From: Cricetomys ansorgei
Lineage: Eukaryota; Chordata; Mammalia; Rodentia; Nesomyidae
Reading direction: 5' to 3'
Length of the DNA: 64,000 nt
Assembly (NCBI GenBank): GCA_026225945.1
Contig: JAMJFZ010003624.1
Coordinates: 9,158,501-9,222,500 of the forward strand
This document shows positions 1 to 11,329 of this stretch, piece by piece. The notes under the pieces were generated by a model. It was not told where the DNA came from. It saw nothing but the letters and a program-made list of their open reading frames with translations, and ran no database searches. How positions within the stretch are numbered: position 1 is the first letter of the stretch; each line of letters starts with the position of its first letter. The position numbers and the translations under genes were made by a program.

Positions 1-234
1 TTTATTGAAATGACCTGGGCAATGTTTTATGACAGTGAAGAGAGTGAACCGTTTATAACTATATAGATCTCTGTCAGAAGTATGAACCACCATTCGTTTA
101 ACCAATTCCCAGTAGATTGGGCACTCAGATTACTTCAATACATATATTACAAGTATTATTGGTTGCCAAAGTCTTTCCAACTCTTAAGATTAGGTAAATA
201 TATGCAACTGGAGGTTGAACAAATGAAATAATGT

Positions 235-1500
235 GTATCTGATTCTATTTTACATATAAACATGATAATTTGATTGTTTAACTTTTAAGTTTTTAGAACT
301 TCATATGTGAGTACTACCTTTACATCATACCCAACCTTTTCTCTCCTCAAATACCTCCTCTGTTCCCACCATCCCTTCTTTTTGACCTCTGACCTCTGTC
401 TACATCACACACACACACACACACACACTCTCGCACGCGTGCACGCACACACATGCACTCAATCCGATTAGTGTTTCTTATATGTACTTACCTTTAGGGC
501 TGACCACGGAGGACTGGGAAGCCAGGGGTGTGTCCCCGGATAAACTAACTCTTCTTCTCTCAATAGCCCATTGATTGCATGTAGCTCTTTGTCCAGTGTT
601 TGGACCTCGCTAATTTTTTTCCCATCCCTGTTGGCATGTCAGCTGGTGTGGTCTTCTGTAGGTCTTGTGCAAGCACCCATATTGTTAAGCGTCACGGGTG
701 CAGTTTCCCTGACATGTTTAGTAGATACTATCTCATAATGTCTTTCAAGTACTGAGGCTCTTAAAATCAGTTTCCTTTCTGTCATGGTCCTGAGCCTTAC
801 ATGTAGGAATTGTATTGTAGATGATCCAGCTGTAGCTGGACACCCTTGGTATTTACTCTCGGTCTTTTGGCCAGTTGTGAGTGTTTGCAGCAGCCTCTGT
901 AGCTGCTAAAAGAAGCTTCCTTGGTAAGGAGAACTGCTCTTGTCTACGGCTATAAGGATAAGTATTTAGAATACAGTTGGAGGCTGTATTAATTTAGGAG
1001 AATGGCCGTAGTATGACTTCCTCTATGACCTCTCCAGTCATGTGCTCTTGGCTAGGTTTGCAGTGTCAGGAATGAGTTTCCTCCCACTGAGCAGGCCCTA
1101 TGTCCAACTGGACACCTGTTGATTACCCCCAAGATATAAGTAGCCCTATTGCACTATTGTGGATATCTTGCTGAAATAATAATTTATCATAGGTTCACTT
1201 GTTATGATATGAAATTCATGCACTCTGGTGCCCTAGCTTTTGTGAGGGAGAGCGGTGTGTCAGAAGTGGCTTTGCTGTGGTCATAGGTCAACCCTGCAAC
1301 TTCAGTGGATTAAACGAAGGGTTTACGTACTCCATTTTCTGTCCAAAGTAGAATAGCAGAGTGTTTGCTCCATATACTTCCAGGCTGGGAGAAGTTCTGC
1401 TGCCTTGTAATTCTGTCACCTAGAACATGTGGTCTCAGTGGTCCCGTGGCAGGGAAGGAGACAGACATGGTAGAAAATTAACAGCTGTCTTTAAATGTCT
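235..1500 (-). mobile_element. Rodent L1 (Lx-type) 3' end, antisense
   Basis: The plus strand reads as the reverse complement of a rodent L1 ORF2 end and 3' UTR, a block type that recurs at 10430 and 39515. It has no long ORF and is interrupted by a CA microsatellite. It is a dead 5'-truncated retrotransposon copy. Family assignment is from memory of the consensus; edges are approximate. Confidence 0.65.
405..430. repeat. (CA)n microsatellite
   Basis: About 13 CA units sit inside the antisense L1 and are followed by a degenerate CA/CG-rich tail to about 455. Confidence 0.95.
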
Positions 1501-1634
1501 CAGCTCAGGAATGAAGCTCCTTTATTCCATTTTTCTGGGCTTCGGTCAGGACTAGTTGCACGGACCTCACTCAGATACATGGACACAGAGAAGTGCTGTT
1601 TTCCTATATGACCAAGAAGAAATGACACAGGCAT

Positions 1635-1980
1635 AGCAGTCTATATCGGTGTGTGAGGACAGCTGTCACGTGCTGCCAAAGGTTGGTGGCTTACATAGGA
1701 GGAATCTGATTCCTCACAGAGATTTAGTCTCTTCGACTAGAAGCCCAAGGTCAAGGTCCCAGCAGGACTGGCTTCTCTGAGGACCTCACTTCCCAGCCAT
1801 CTTCTCTCTGTGTCTTTATCTAGTCCTCTCCTTGCGTGTCTGATTTCTTACAAAGACACTGATCACATTGGATGAAGGTCCACGCTAATAACTTCACTGA
1901 TACTAATTCCGTTATAAAGACTCTGCCTCCAAATATGGCCACCTTCTGAAGTACTCAGGGGTTAGGACTTCGGTAAACTT
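1635..1980 (-). mobile_element. MLT1-type MaLR solo LTR, antisense
   Basis: Read on the plus strand this follows the reversed MLT1 order: a region resembling the LTR end, a 'cccaaggtcaaggtc' segment, a 'ctctgtgtctt' segment, then 'ttataaagactctgcctcca' and 'gttaggacttc'. It is an ancient ERVL-MaLR LTR without coding capacity. Confidence 0.7.
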
Positions 1981-2689
1981 GGGATGGTCAGACCATGATG
2001 CATTGTTTCAATTAAGCAACACAGAATGAGATGCGTCTCTCCGTTTTTATTGGAAGAGTCCTGTGTACTTCTAAAAGGATCGGTTTCCTCTTTCCATCTC
2101 ACGGGTCTCTCTGACACCCTGCCCTCACATTTCGTGACAGGAAGTGTAGTTTTCTCGATTTTCTGGGTATTATCTCGAAGGGTTGATGTCAATAAGTAAG
2201 CACATCAAGTATCTTTTTGTTAAAGGTGGTGGCAACTGTGCACGGTACGTGTATGGCGAAGGAAGACCAGGGCTGAAATTGTGGGTGGCCTGAGAGCCTT
2301 CCCACAAGACCACAGACACTGTACACACTGTGTTTCTGGACATGGTCCTATTGTAGAGCCGGGCAGCGTCAGGGTGAAGCCCACTGTGTCTTGTGTATTG
2401 ATCACCAGCACGACTCCATGACCGCGCTGCTGCGGGACAGCATCTGATTAGCCAGGCAATAGCTGTAACGGATTTGTTGTCGTCTGTGAGTGTGTAGACC
2501 CTTTTAGCTTTCTGTTTTTTCAAAGTGTCTATCAAAAGGATGCACTGTTGATTAGTTGCTGATGGGGATTATTTCAAAGGGTTCTGTTGCAGTTTGACAT
2601 TAAAACTAAAGGTCTTTGTTTATACAGTTTCCTCTGCGTCCGTCGGGTCCTGCTTCCCTTCCCCGCGCATGGCTAAGCTATTGGCCTCT
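1981..2689. other. Unassigned intergenic sequence
   Basis: Contains a chance minus-strand open frame of 121 codons (2170-2535) with no recognisable domain. The frame overlaps other open frames, and I see no promoter or splice context that would support a gene. Confidence 0.5.
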
Positions 2690-3090
2690 TAGCTTAGCCC
2701 CTGGGAAGGAAAGCACAGAGCGTGGGTCAGTGCATCCAGGCAAGTCCCAGATCAGGAAGACTAAGAGTTGACAGAACATGAAGAATTCCGGAAGAGTATT
2801 GTCAGTGGAACATCTCTCCTGTTTAATGCAAGGATTATTGCGTTTATGGGGTACAGGCAGGGGAGAGTCTTTGGTACTCAGGGATAGAGGCCATTCATTT
2901 AGACAGGGATGCTGGAATAGGCATATTCTGGGGGACAGGGACTTAAGCAATTGTGCCAATTGCACCCGCCTTTTGAGAGCGGGCGGAGTTTTGCCTGTGG
3001 TCTGTCAGTGCAGAGGGGAGGGGCCAAACTACCACCAGCTCTTTGGGATGAGCTCTGTAAAAAGCGACCTCTAGACCCAACTGCATGACC
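2690..3090 (-). mobile_element. ERV-type LTR, antisense
   Basis: On the minus strand the block runs through a GC-rich promoter-like segment, an ATTAAA poly(A)-like signal near 2825 and a pyrimidine-rich U5-like end. This fits a class I or II rodent LTR. No internal viral genes are attached. The family is not named with confidence. Confidence 0.45.
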
Positions 3091-3544
3091 TTTCCATGAG
3101 GGCACTACATAGAGTCAAGGAAATAGAACATGGGCTGTACATTTAATATTGATGACATAAGTATTTGTCAATGAAGGAGTGATGCAATTTTAGCTTTGCT
3201 TTCTTAGACTATTTTACAAACTTTAGAGAAAGGCTACCCCCCAGGTACATAAGGCTAGATTTGTGTTTTGTTACTGAGATACGTGTACAAAAGGATTATC
3301 TATTGGATGTCAAGTAACCAACCTGAATGCCTTGGGGTAGATGAAAATAATCAAGGAACAAGAAACCAGTGGGATCAGTTCTTATGTCCTGGAGGACTGT
3401 CCTTATGTGGTCATGTTGTTTAATGGGGAGCAAGGTTTTTTCTTAGTGATACAAAATGTGTTGGTGTTTTGTCTACATATGTGTCTTAGATCTCATGAGA
3501 TCTAACAATGATGGCAAGAGCTCTCTCAAGCTGTGTGCTCCACA
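3091..3544. other. Unassigned intergenic sequence
   Basis: AT-rich sequence with no ORF, known repeat or RNA gene that I recognise. Confidence 0.5.
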
Positions 3545-3561
3545 CCCCCCCCCCCCCCCCC
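3545..3561. repeat. Poly(C) tract
   Basis: Seventeen consecutive C bases. The opposite strand is a G run able to adopt G-quadruplex structure and likely to vary in length. Confidence 0.95.
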
Positions 3562-3669
3562 ACTAGTACATTCTCTGGAATGGTGTTGTCTGGCCTCAGC
3601 TTTCTGACTTATGACACAATCACCAACACGACCCAGAATTGAGTGTTGTTTTAGGAGTGAGGTAATATA

Positions 3670-4050
3670 ATGTCTTAATCTAATTGTGCTACTATAGCAA
3701 AATCTCCAAGATTGGAAAATTTATAAACTTCACAATTGTATTTCCCATGTTTCCGCAAGGTTGGAAAAAAAAAATCTAAGATGGAAACATCAATGGTTTG
3801 GGCTGTCTGGACGGCTGTCTGCTTCCAAGATGGCTTTTGATGGCTGTATCATCTAGAGAAAGTGCTGTGTCCTCACACGATAGAAGGGACAAAAAAGATG
3901 AAAAGCGAGCAAATCCCCTCCGTAAACTCTTTAGATAACTACAATCCCTTCATGAGGGCGGGGCCTCCGCCTCCTATGTTGTTGCTTTGGGGCTTAAACT
4001 ACTAACACATATATTTTGAGGGATCTAATCAAAGCATACCATTTCCCCTT
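3670..4050 (-). mobile_element. MaLR LTR, antisense
   Basis: Resembles a reversed MLT/MST LTR: an AAAATC-rich start, 'tgctgtgtcctcacacg' with 'agaaggg', and 'cttcatgagggcggggcc' near the end. It directly precedes sequence resembling MaLR internal region in the same orientation. Confidence 0.6.
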
Positions 4051-4059
4051 AGTCTCCAA

Positions 4060-5100
4060 ACTTCATGTCCTTCTTGCATATAAAATATACTTATTCCATC
4101 CCAAGTCATAATTTATCCCAGTACAAACTCAAAAGTCGAAAGTCCAGAGCCAGAACTGACATCTGAATCAGTTATGTGTGAGACTCAAAGCAAGATTATT
4201 CCTAAGGCAAATTACCCTCCAGCCATGGGCCTGTGAAATCAAACAAGTCACAGAGTAGAGATTCTCATTGTATACTGCTAGGCTGCTCTCTATTGCCGTC
4301 ATTGAATACCCAAGATCGGGTACATTACAAAGAAAAGAAATTCATTTCTTTTTGAAGATATTTATTTAGTTTTATGTGTATGAGTGTTTGCTGGCATCTG
4401 TGATGTGTCCTTCATACAGGCCTGGTGCCCACAGAGACTGGATCCACTGGAGCTGCCATGTGGGTGCTGGGAACTGAACCTTGGTCCTCTGCAAGAGCAG
4501 CAAGTGCTCTTAACTGCTGAGCCATCTCTTTAGACACAGAAATAGATTTCTTATATTCCAGAGTCTTGATATGAGTCATACCCGGTGGCTCCACTAAGCA
4601 TTGCCCTGGTTGGGGACTCTCTGAAGCACCTCCGAGCTCATTTTTTTTCTCAACATTTCCTAGGTGATGCTTCTGCTTCTGCAACATGTGTTTTCCAGGG
4701 CCTCTCTCTGACGCATCTTTTGAAATATGGGTCAAGGAAGCCATGACCACATGGTTCATCTTCTGAACGTGTGCTGCATTAACACCATGTGAACATTACC
4801 AAGGTTTTTTGTCTGCGTCCTTCAGCAGTGGCCATTGCTACATCTGGATCTGCTTGAACCGTGGCTGGGGCTGCCAGAGAAAGACCTTAGGTAGATCCCA
4901 GGCATCAACCCACCCCATGGGAGCTTTTCTGTCTTTGTTGAGCTCTGGTCCCCTACTATGGGATTGGGGCTTTATAAAGAGAAGAGGAGGAACCTCAGCT
5001 GGTTTTCTTGCTCTGTCTCACCCTCTGCCATGCTACGAGACACCAAAAAGGCCCTCACCAGAAGAAGGACAATGAACCAGCAGTAAACTTTGATAACATC
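4060..5100 (-). mobile_element. MaLR internal region remnant, antisense
   Basis: Segments follow the order of the reversed internal region of MST/THE1-like elements: a 'cctaaggcaaatta' to 'gggcctgtgaaatcaaa' block near 4200-4240, a 'ggctccactaagcattgcc' block near 4585, then a CATCTTTTGAAATATGG block near 4715. The B2 at 4345-4545 is inserted in it. The element has no retained gene. The 5' limit is uncertain. Confidence 0.5.
4345..4545 (-). mobile_element. B2/B3-type SINE, antisense
   Basis: Carries the reversed tRNA-derived head of B2 near 4460-4535 (gaactgaaccttggtcctct, then gctgagccatctct) and a TTTATTT-rich reversed A tail near 4360. Confidence 0.9.
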
Positions 5101-5980
5101 CACATGATGCTAACTCTGCAAGGGAGCAGGGGTTGAAAAGGGTAAGGTTAGCTCTCTGGCACACTTGTCTATTGAAGGAATATCTATGGAGGTCATTCCT
5201 GAGGTTGACACACCCCTGGGAGGAAGGTGACTTAATAAATATCTGAACATTCATGAGTTCCTTACCATCACACACTCTCCAGGAGGTCATGTGGGTTACA
5301 TAGTAAGAAAGATTTCTCTACATTTTTAGCACCTGCTTTCTACTTCCACTGAGAGTTCTCTAAAGAAAATTCTAGAACATTTTTGTTTGCAATACAGCAC
5401 TTTAAAATGATGTTGAGCCTTTCTGGCCCTGGCCCTGCTGGTGATGGAATGATATTAGGAAGACTTGAGATGAACCATATCCACACAGAACCTCTTTGTC
5501 AGAGAGCTATTGTCTGGAAGTCCTGCCCCAAAAGAACCATTTGTGACATTCATTTTCATGTTTCCAAGAGAAAGATTCAGTTTTCTTCTAGAGCATGCTC
5601 GGAGGAAAGATGAAGCAGTGTGTCAGAGCCTGTGGGGTGACTACAGCCTATGAGGACAAGACTCTGAGTCTGTTCCAGGCTCTGTGTGCTAACCTGAGAG
5701 CTGAGCCATTAATGGCTTGCTATTCACTTCTACCCCAGTTCAGTAGGTATGTTGGTAAGGAGGTCTTGGGGCAAAATGAAGCCCCTAGTAGAGGGATGGA
5801 GGGGAATTGGCTAGGGACACTGTTATCTGATCCCACCTATGTCAGATGGCCTCCTGCATCAGCTAGGAAGTCTCACAACACCTATTCTAGAAAACCTCAT
5901 CTGACTAAAGATCCTAAGGGTCTGAGAATACAATGACAGGAGTGCTGAGTTATTTTCTAGTCCCCGGAAGCTGAGATGTG
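5101..5980. other. Unassigned intergenic sequence
   Basis: Two adjacent plus-strand open frames (5383-5613 and 5595-5936, 76 and 113 codons) overlap in different frames and match no family I know. They look like chance ORFs. The stretch may be further decayed MaLR internal sequence. Confidence 0.45.
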
Positions 5981-5984
5981 TTAG

Positions 5985-6340
5985 TCTGCTCACAGGTTGC
6001 TATAACAAAATGTTACATGCCTACACAACTGAAATTCATTTCTCACAGTTCTGAAGGATGAGAGTCTTGGCCTAAGCCAAGGAGCTGTCGAGGCTCTTCT
6101 GGGAGATGTTTCTTTCTGACTTGTGCATACACGTGGTCCTGCTGTGGCTCTCTCTCTTTCTCTCTGTGTGTGTTTCGTATGTGTGAACTTTACAGTGTCT
6201 CTTTGTATAAAGACACCAGTGTTACAGGATTAGGGATCCTTACCATCATTTAACCTTAACTGTCCTGCTGAAGTCTCTTCTCTAAGTATAGTCCCATTAG
6301 GGGTTATATATTCAGCTGGGAATTGGGGAGGTAGGTTTGT
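5985..6340 (-). mobile_element. MLT1-type MaLR LTR, antisense
   Basis: Starts with the reversed LTR end (gttagtctgctcacaggttg), then 'tctcacagttctgaaggatg', 'tataaagacaccagtgttac' and 'aggattaggg'. It could be the far LTR of the MaLR element at 3670, but the two LTRs look like different subfamilies, so I treat it as separate. Confidence 0.7.
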
Positions 6341-6454
6341 TTGTAACAGTTAAATGCTACAAGTTAAAAAAACAAAACTTACTGAAGTCTATATATTTAT
6401 AAAAAATTAAACTACATACCTTTCAAAATATACAACTCATGAATTTATTTTTTC

Positions 6455-6600
6455 TAAAATGGGGTCTCTGTATATATAGCACTGTAAGGCACGGACTGAC
6501 CTGAAACTCACTGTACAGACCAGACTAGCCTCAAACTCAAAAAGATCCACCTGCCTCTCAAGAACTAGGATTAAAGGCTTCCACCAACACAACTTGTCTC
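6455..6600 (-). mobile_element. B1 SINE, antisense, diverged
   Basis: The reversed 7SL-derived body is visible, with 'ctgaaactcactgtacagac', 'gcctcaaactcaaa', 'cacctgcctctcaagaac' and 'aggattaaaggc'. It is markedly decayed, so an old copy. Confidence 0.85.
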
Positions 6601-6864
6601 AACTCATAACTTTTGATGAAGAATTTCACTGTGTAATGTGCAATCATTACTATAATGTGATATAATATAGTTCCACCAACCCAGCCCATGCTTCTTGGAG
6701 TCAGTCCCTGACCAGAGTTTTCAAGCACCCATGGATCTCCTTTCTATTGTGATAGAGTTGTCTTTATTAGTCTTATGCCAATGATATCATACATTGTTAT
6801 GGATTCAATTGAGATGTCCACCATAACTAAGCTCAAGTATTTGCACATGATAGTACTGTTTCGG

Positions 6865-7105
6865 GAGGTAGTGAAACTCTGGTAGGTCCTAGTGCCTGCA
6901 GAGAGCCCCAGTGCCTGTGGGAAATCTGGGTCCCTGTGGAATATCCAGGTGCCTGTGGGAGGCACTGATGTATGTGGGAAGTCCTGGTAACTGCGGGATG
7001 ATTGGGTACCCATGTGAGGTCCTGGTCCCTGAGGGATGAGTGGTTGCCTGTGGGAGGCCCCGGTCCCTGTGTGATGTCGGAGGGCCTGTGAGGTGCCCCA
7101 GTGTT
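6865..7105. repeat. Decayed ~19-bp minisatellite
   Basis: About 12 imperfect units of 18-20 bp with a consensus close to GTGCCTGTGGGAGGTCCTG. Unit starts are recognisable as repeated 'tgcctgtggga' or 'gtccctgtgg' steps. The proline- and threonine-rich open frames on the minus strand here are a by-product of the repeat. Confidence 0.8.
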
Positions 7106-7294
7106 TGCAAAGTACCAGGGAGCCTACTCGGTGTTGGGGTTTGTACAGCGAGGCCCAACTTCAGGTCAAACTCTGTCATGCCTCATCTTAGGCTAGTATG
7201 GGCCAGGTCAGAGTCCACGATCAGAGCAGCTTCTGCCTCCAAAGACCATGCTGAAGCCCGCCATCCATGCTCCTGCCACCCAAGCTTGACTTAA

Positions 7295-7346
7295 TCTTCT
7301 TTCTTTCTTCTTCTTTTTTTTTTTGTCTTTTTTTCTTTCTTTTTTG
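7295..7346. repeat. Pyrimidine-rich (CTT)n tract
   Basis: Simple T/C-rich tract 'cttctttctttcttcttctt' followed by T runs. Confidence 0.9.
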
Positions 7347-7455
7347 AGGGCCCAGGGATGGGAGGGTGGAACAGGGAGGAATGGGAAGGGGAGCGTTACT
7401 GAGATACGTCGTATGAAACTCAAATTATTCATAAAAGTATTATAAAAAAGAAGTT
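7347..7455 (+). mobile_element. L1 3' UTR terminus, sense
   Basis: A G-rich segment (gggatgggagggtggaac) followed by 'attcataaaagtattataaa' resembles the terminal 3' UTR and A-rich end of rodent L1. It is a short 3' fragment. Confidence 0.4.
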
Positions 7456-7849
7456 GAGGCCTAGCCACTGTGGGAGGGCCTTGAGGTTGAATAACCTTGC
7501 CTGCTTCCTGTCCTCGACTCTGCTTCCTGTGCCACTGACACGTGAGCAGGCAGCCCCATGTCTCTGTTGCCACAGCCAAGGACCTTTCCTGCTACCGTAC
7601 ATTACCCGCCCCGGGGGCTGTGGAGCCCTCCTCCTCTCATTCTTTCTTAGCAGGTCTTTGGTAGCCAGAGAAGTAACCCATGTATGTGGCCTTTTGCCGC
7701 CGCCCTCTTTCACGCGGTGTGATACGGAGTTTCCTATATATCGGTATAAATATCTGAAGTTTGTCACTTTCTGTTTTTCAGTTTTTCGTTTTCTGAGTGT
7801 ATCACAATTTATTCCTTGGCTAACGGACCTCTGAGCTGTTTAGAGTTTG

Positions 7850-8170
7850 GTTGGGGGTTAGTACTTAAAAAGCTGCCGTGGACACCCTGAGGGAAGCCTT
7901 TGGACGTTAAATGACTAGCAGAAATGGCAAGGTTCTATGGCCAGTGTGCTGTACGCTTAATAATAAGATTTACAAAGCCACTGTATGTCTCCCTATGTGA
8001 GAATATGGAAAACCTGCATTTTAGCTGCACCAGTGGCTGGGTCGTGGGAGTTTCTTGTGGTTCATTTGCATTTCGTTGATGGCAGATGGAGAACATTTTT
8101 TTTCCACGTGTTGACTGTCCATTTTTATTTCTGATACTGTAAAGTTATTAAAATATTGTGTCCTATTTTT
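7850..8170 (-). mobile_element. L1M fragment (3' part), antisense
   Basis: Contains the reversed old-L1 landmarks of an 'agctgcaccagtggctggg' segment followed by 'tttgcatttcgttgatgg' and 'ccacgtgttgactgtcc'. First piece of a large broken L1M copy that continues in fragments to about 13930. Confidence 0.6.
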
Positions 8171-8274
8171 AATGGTGTCCTATTTTAATTTTTAATTATC
8201 TTCTGATTGTCAACGTGCAGGGACGTGTGCGTCTGTACACGTCTCTGTGTGTGTACATGTCTGTAAGCCCATGT

Positions 8275-8345
8275 GTGTGGCACTGGGGATTGAACCCAGG
8301 ATCTTATGTCAGACAACTCCTGTCCTAACACACGCTTCCAGTCCT
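8275..8345 (-). mobile_element. ID/B4-type SINE head, antisense
   Basis: Reversed tRNA-like head with 'actggggattgaacccagga' and a degraded A-box side near 8330. Confidence 0.6.
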
Positions 8346-8559
8346 GGGAGGTAAATATATTCTGGATCTATTTTCCTCCCAGTCAGTGACTTCCCTTCTT
8401 CTTCTTAAAGATACTTTATGAGAACAGACTGCTAAGTTTCTATTAAACTCCAAACGTACTCCATCCCCCCCACCTTTTGTGGATATTCCTTTTATATTTT
8501 TTCCCCTAAGCAATCCTTGCATACTCCACATTTGCAAACATTTTCTTCTATGTTTACTT

Positions 8560-9240
8560 CTAGAAATGTTTAAGCCTTGGATCTTTGCTAAATTCTGTGA
8601 CCCATATGGTTAATATTTGTGAGTGTGTAAAGTAAGGTCAGGGATTTTTATTTGTGTTGCCTATTTTGTTTCATCGTTGTGTGTACATAATTCTCCTGAT
8701 GCCATTGCTGAAAAGACCTGGCGTCACCAGCTGGCACGTGGCACTGTTATCAAAACGGAGTTAATGCATGGTCCTAGACCTGGTCAGTGTAGTGTTCCGT
8801 TTGTCTATTTGTCTGTTGTGATGTGAGCGCTGCCTGTTTTGTTCACTGTGGCTTTCTATTCAATCTTAGTAGCAGGGATAATCTTTCAACGTTGTTTGCA
8901 GAATTCGCTGAGTTATTGTACATCTTTTGTACTTCTACATTAAGTTAAGAATCATTAGGTTAACAACTTCTGTTTTTTTTTAAATGCCTGGCTGGGTTTG
9001 ATTGGAATGGTATTGAATAGAGCCAACAAATTTTGGAGAATAACAATGCCACAGCCAAGGAGCCGAGTGAATCTTGATGAGCTTGGGTCTCTCACACCTT
9101 TGGTGCTTTATTTTTAGCAAGGAGAGCCACAGGGAAATGTCTATGCTTCTGAATAACATCGTAAGTGGCACATAAAATGTCAAATTGCTAATTACTCATC
9201 ACTAGTATATAGAAAACAGGTAACCTGTGTTTATTGGCCT
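8560..9240 (-). mobile_element. L1M ORF2 fragment, antisense
   Basis: Follows the reversed ORF2 order of old L1: 'gtaaggtcagggattt', 'ttgctgaaaagacc', 'tttgtctatttgtctg', then 'ggtattgaatagagcca' and 'aatctttcaacgttgttt'. Many substitutions; no open frame is kept. Confidence 0.65.
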
Positions 9241-9303
9241 TGTGTTCTGAGATTTGTTGAACTCACTTATTGGTTCTAGTGGTTGTTTCTGCAGTCTTTA
9301 GGG

Positions 9304-9527
9304 CAGTGGTCCTCAACCTGGGCGTCACAACTCTTTGAGGGGGTGTCAAACGACCCCCCAGAGGTCACCTATGGCAATCTGCATATCAGATATTTGCATT
9401 GCAATTCATAAAAATGGCAAAATTACAGTTATGAAGTAGCAATGAAAACAACTTTATGGTTGGGGGTCACCACAGCATCAGGAACTGTATTAAAGGGTCG
9501 CAGCCTTAGGAAGCTTGAGAACCATTG
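9304..9527 (+). mobile_element. URR1-like hAT (Charlie) MITE
   Basis: Terminal inverted repeats are cagtggtcctcaacctg at the left and cttgagaaccattg at the right. The 8-bp flanks ctttaggg and ctttaagt match at 6 of 8 positions, as expected for an old hAT target-site duplication. The internal body matches the copies at 36705 and 50123. No transposase is present. Confidence 0.85.
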
Positions 9528-9706
9528 CTTTAAGTTGTCTTTGCACACACTTGTGCTTCTGAACAGTCCTTCCTTTCTAGCCTGTGTCTCCTTTTTCTCC
9601 TGCTCTGGGACAGTGGTGAGGGGCTCTAGTGTAGGTGTGGGTGCTGCACTTCTGTTCCTGGTGTGAGAGGACTTGAATAACTTTCAGCTAAGAATGGTAC
9701 TAGTTT

Positions 9707-9808
9707 TTCCCCTCCTCTCCTCTCCTCTCTTCTCTCCCCTCCCCTCCCCTCCCCTCCCCTCCCCTCCCCTCCCCTCCCCTCCTCTCCTCTCCTCTCCTTT
9801 CTCTTTTT
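9707..9808. repeat. (CCCCT)n/(CCTCT)n tract
   Basis: About 100 bp of pyrimidine-only pentamers with a core of near-perfect CCCCT units at 9735-9780. The minus strand reads as GGGGA repeats. The glycine/arginine/glutamate-rich minus-strand frame across it is not a gene. Confidence 0.95.
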
Positions 9809-9879
9809 TTGAGGCTGTGGATTGGGCCCAGGGCCTCTAATAAATGGTTTACTGAGATTTCTTATCAAGTAAGCATATG

Positions 9880-10330
9880 TAGGGAATTGTCAAATGCTTT
9901 ACTTACATTTATTAGATGCTGATGTATGTTTTTCTTTTATCCTATTAAAGAGATGAATCACATTGCTTTATTGTGATAAAATACACACAATATCATATCA
10001 TATATATATATAAATATAATAATATCAGCATTTTAAAGTGTCTGATGAAGTATGCTCAACTTTACAATGCTGTGTGACCACAGCCCCCATCCAGTTCCAG
10101 CCCTTTTAAAAATCACTCTTGAAAGGAAACCCCGTGCCCTCGAAGCAGCCATTCTTCATGCTCCAGTTTCCCAAACCCTGGCACCCCCTGACTTCTATGT
10201 CAGAGTTTGTCAGAGTAGGCTGGGTGTTTGCATGACCGGACTGTTCTTCATGCCTGGCCCCTTTCACTTAGCCTATCTACATGTGTTGGTACTTGAATCC
10301 CTACTTCAGTTCACTGTTGCTTCTTAGTCT
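9880..10330 (-). mobile_element. L1M 3' UTR-like fragment, antisense
   Basis: Matches reversed old L1 3' sequence: 'actttacaatgctgtgtgac', 'ccccatccagttccagccc', 'tttcccaaaccctgg', and 'cctttcacttagcct' near 10260. Confidence 0.6.
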
Positions 10331-10429
10331 TATCAAGCTGGCCTCGGACTCCTGATCCTTCTACCTTCTAAGTGTGGAGGTTATAGGACTTTAAGAGTTT
10401 TAGAGTTTTAGCCCTCAAATTTAGGGTTT

Positions 10430-10905
10430 TTTTTAAAAAAATTATTTGATTAGTTCTTTTTAATTTCATACGATGTGTTTTGATCATACTCATCTTCTCT
10501 CCCCAGACATTCCCTGGACTCACTCCTGCTTCTGTCCCTCTCTCCCTCTCCCCCCATCAAGGCCAATTCGTACCGTCCATATATGCTTGGATGAGGAGTC
10601 TGGACAGTGGTGGGCTTACCAGCGAATGTACTCTCGGAGGAAACTCTCTCTCCCTCTCCCAGCAGCTAACAGCTACTTGCCGATAGCTCCAAGATCAGGG
10701 GTAGGATTTCATGCCTAACCCCCTTCTCTCTATGCTGCGATTTGACCTGGTTTGTCCTTGCACAGATCTTGTGCGTGCTGTCACGACTGCTGTGAGTTCA
10801 AACGTGTCGCTGTTTTGCTGTGTCCAGAAGATGCTGTTTCCCTGTAAGCATCCACCACCTTTGCTTTTACATCTCTCCCACCTCCTCTCCTGCAATGAAC
10901 CCCGA
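10430..10905 (-). mobile_element. Rodent L1 (Lx-type) 3' UTR, antisense
   Basis: A reversed rodent L1 3' UTR with a C-rich stretch and the segment 'ctctctccctctcccagcag' followed by 'gatagctccaagatcagggg'. The ORFs in both directions here (81-89 codons) are incidental. Confidence 0.5.
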
Positions 10906-11290
10906 GCTTTTGGACAAGGGGGGTTTGGTGCATCTGTTTGGTTTAGGGCCGAGCACAGACTGTTTATTACACACAGTTGAAGTGGGAGGCCAGGTTGTTG
11001 TATACATCTGAATATGGAGGCAAGATTATTATATAGAGCTACCAAGGAGGCAGGTTAGCTAATCTTGGTAGGAGTGGTCTCTACTGAGGAACAGTCTTCA
11101 GGCCATAAACATGGGGTTAGGGGGAAGCTACTGTGGACTTTTTCTGCACACACTGTCAACATTTGCACTTGGGGCAGAGGAAGGCTTTGACATTCCTCTG
11201 AGATGCACCTGGGGAAGGCATTGCCATTCCCATGGGGGAAGGGCTTTGAGGTCCTTGACATGACCTTCCCAAGTCAAACAAAACACACCT
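10906..11290 (-). mobile_element. Possible LTR remnant, antisense
   Basis: Purine-rich block with a reversed AATAAA (tttatt at 10959-10964) and balanced promoter-like segments. It interrupts the old L1M. The assignment is tentative. Confidence 0.3.
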
Positions 11291-11329
11291 ACTCAGCACT
11301 CCACTAGCTCCCTACGCTTGGTCACGGCG

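Noticed and set aside
6865..7105. CRISPR-like array of short repeats
   Set aside because: Units are contiguous and diverged with no unique spacers, and the genome is mammalian; it is a minisatellite.
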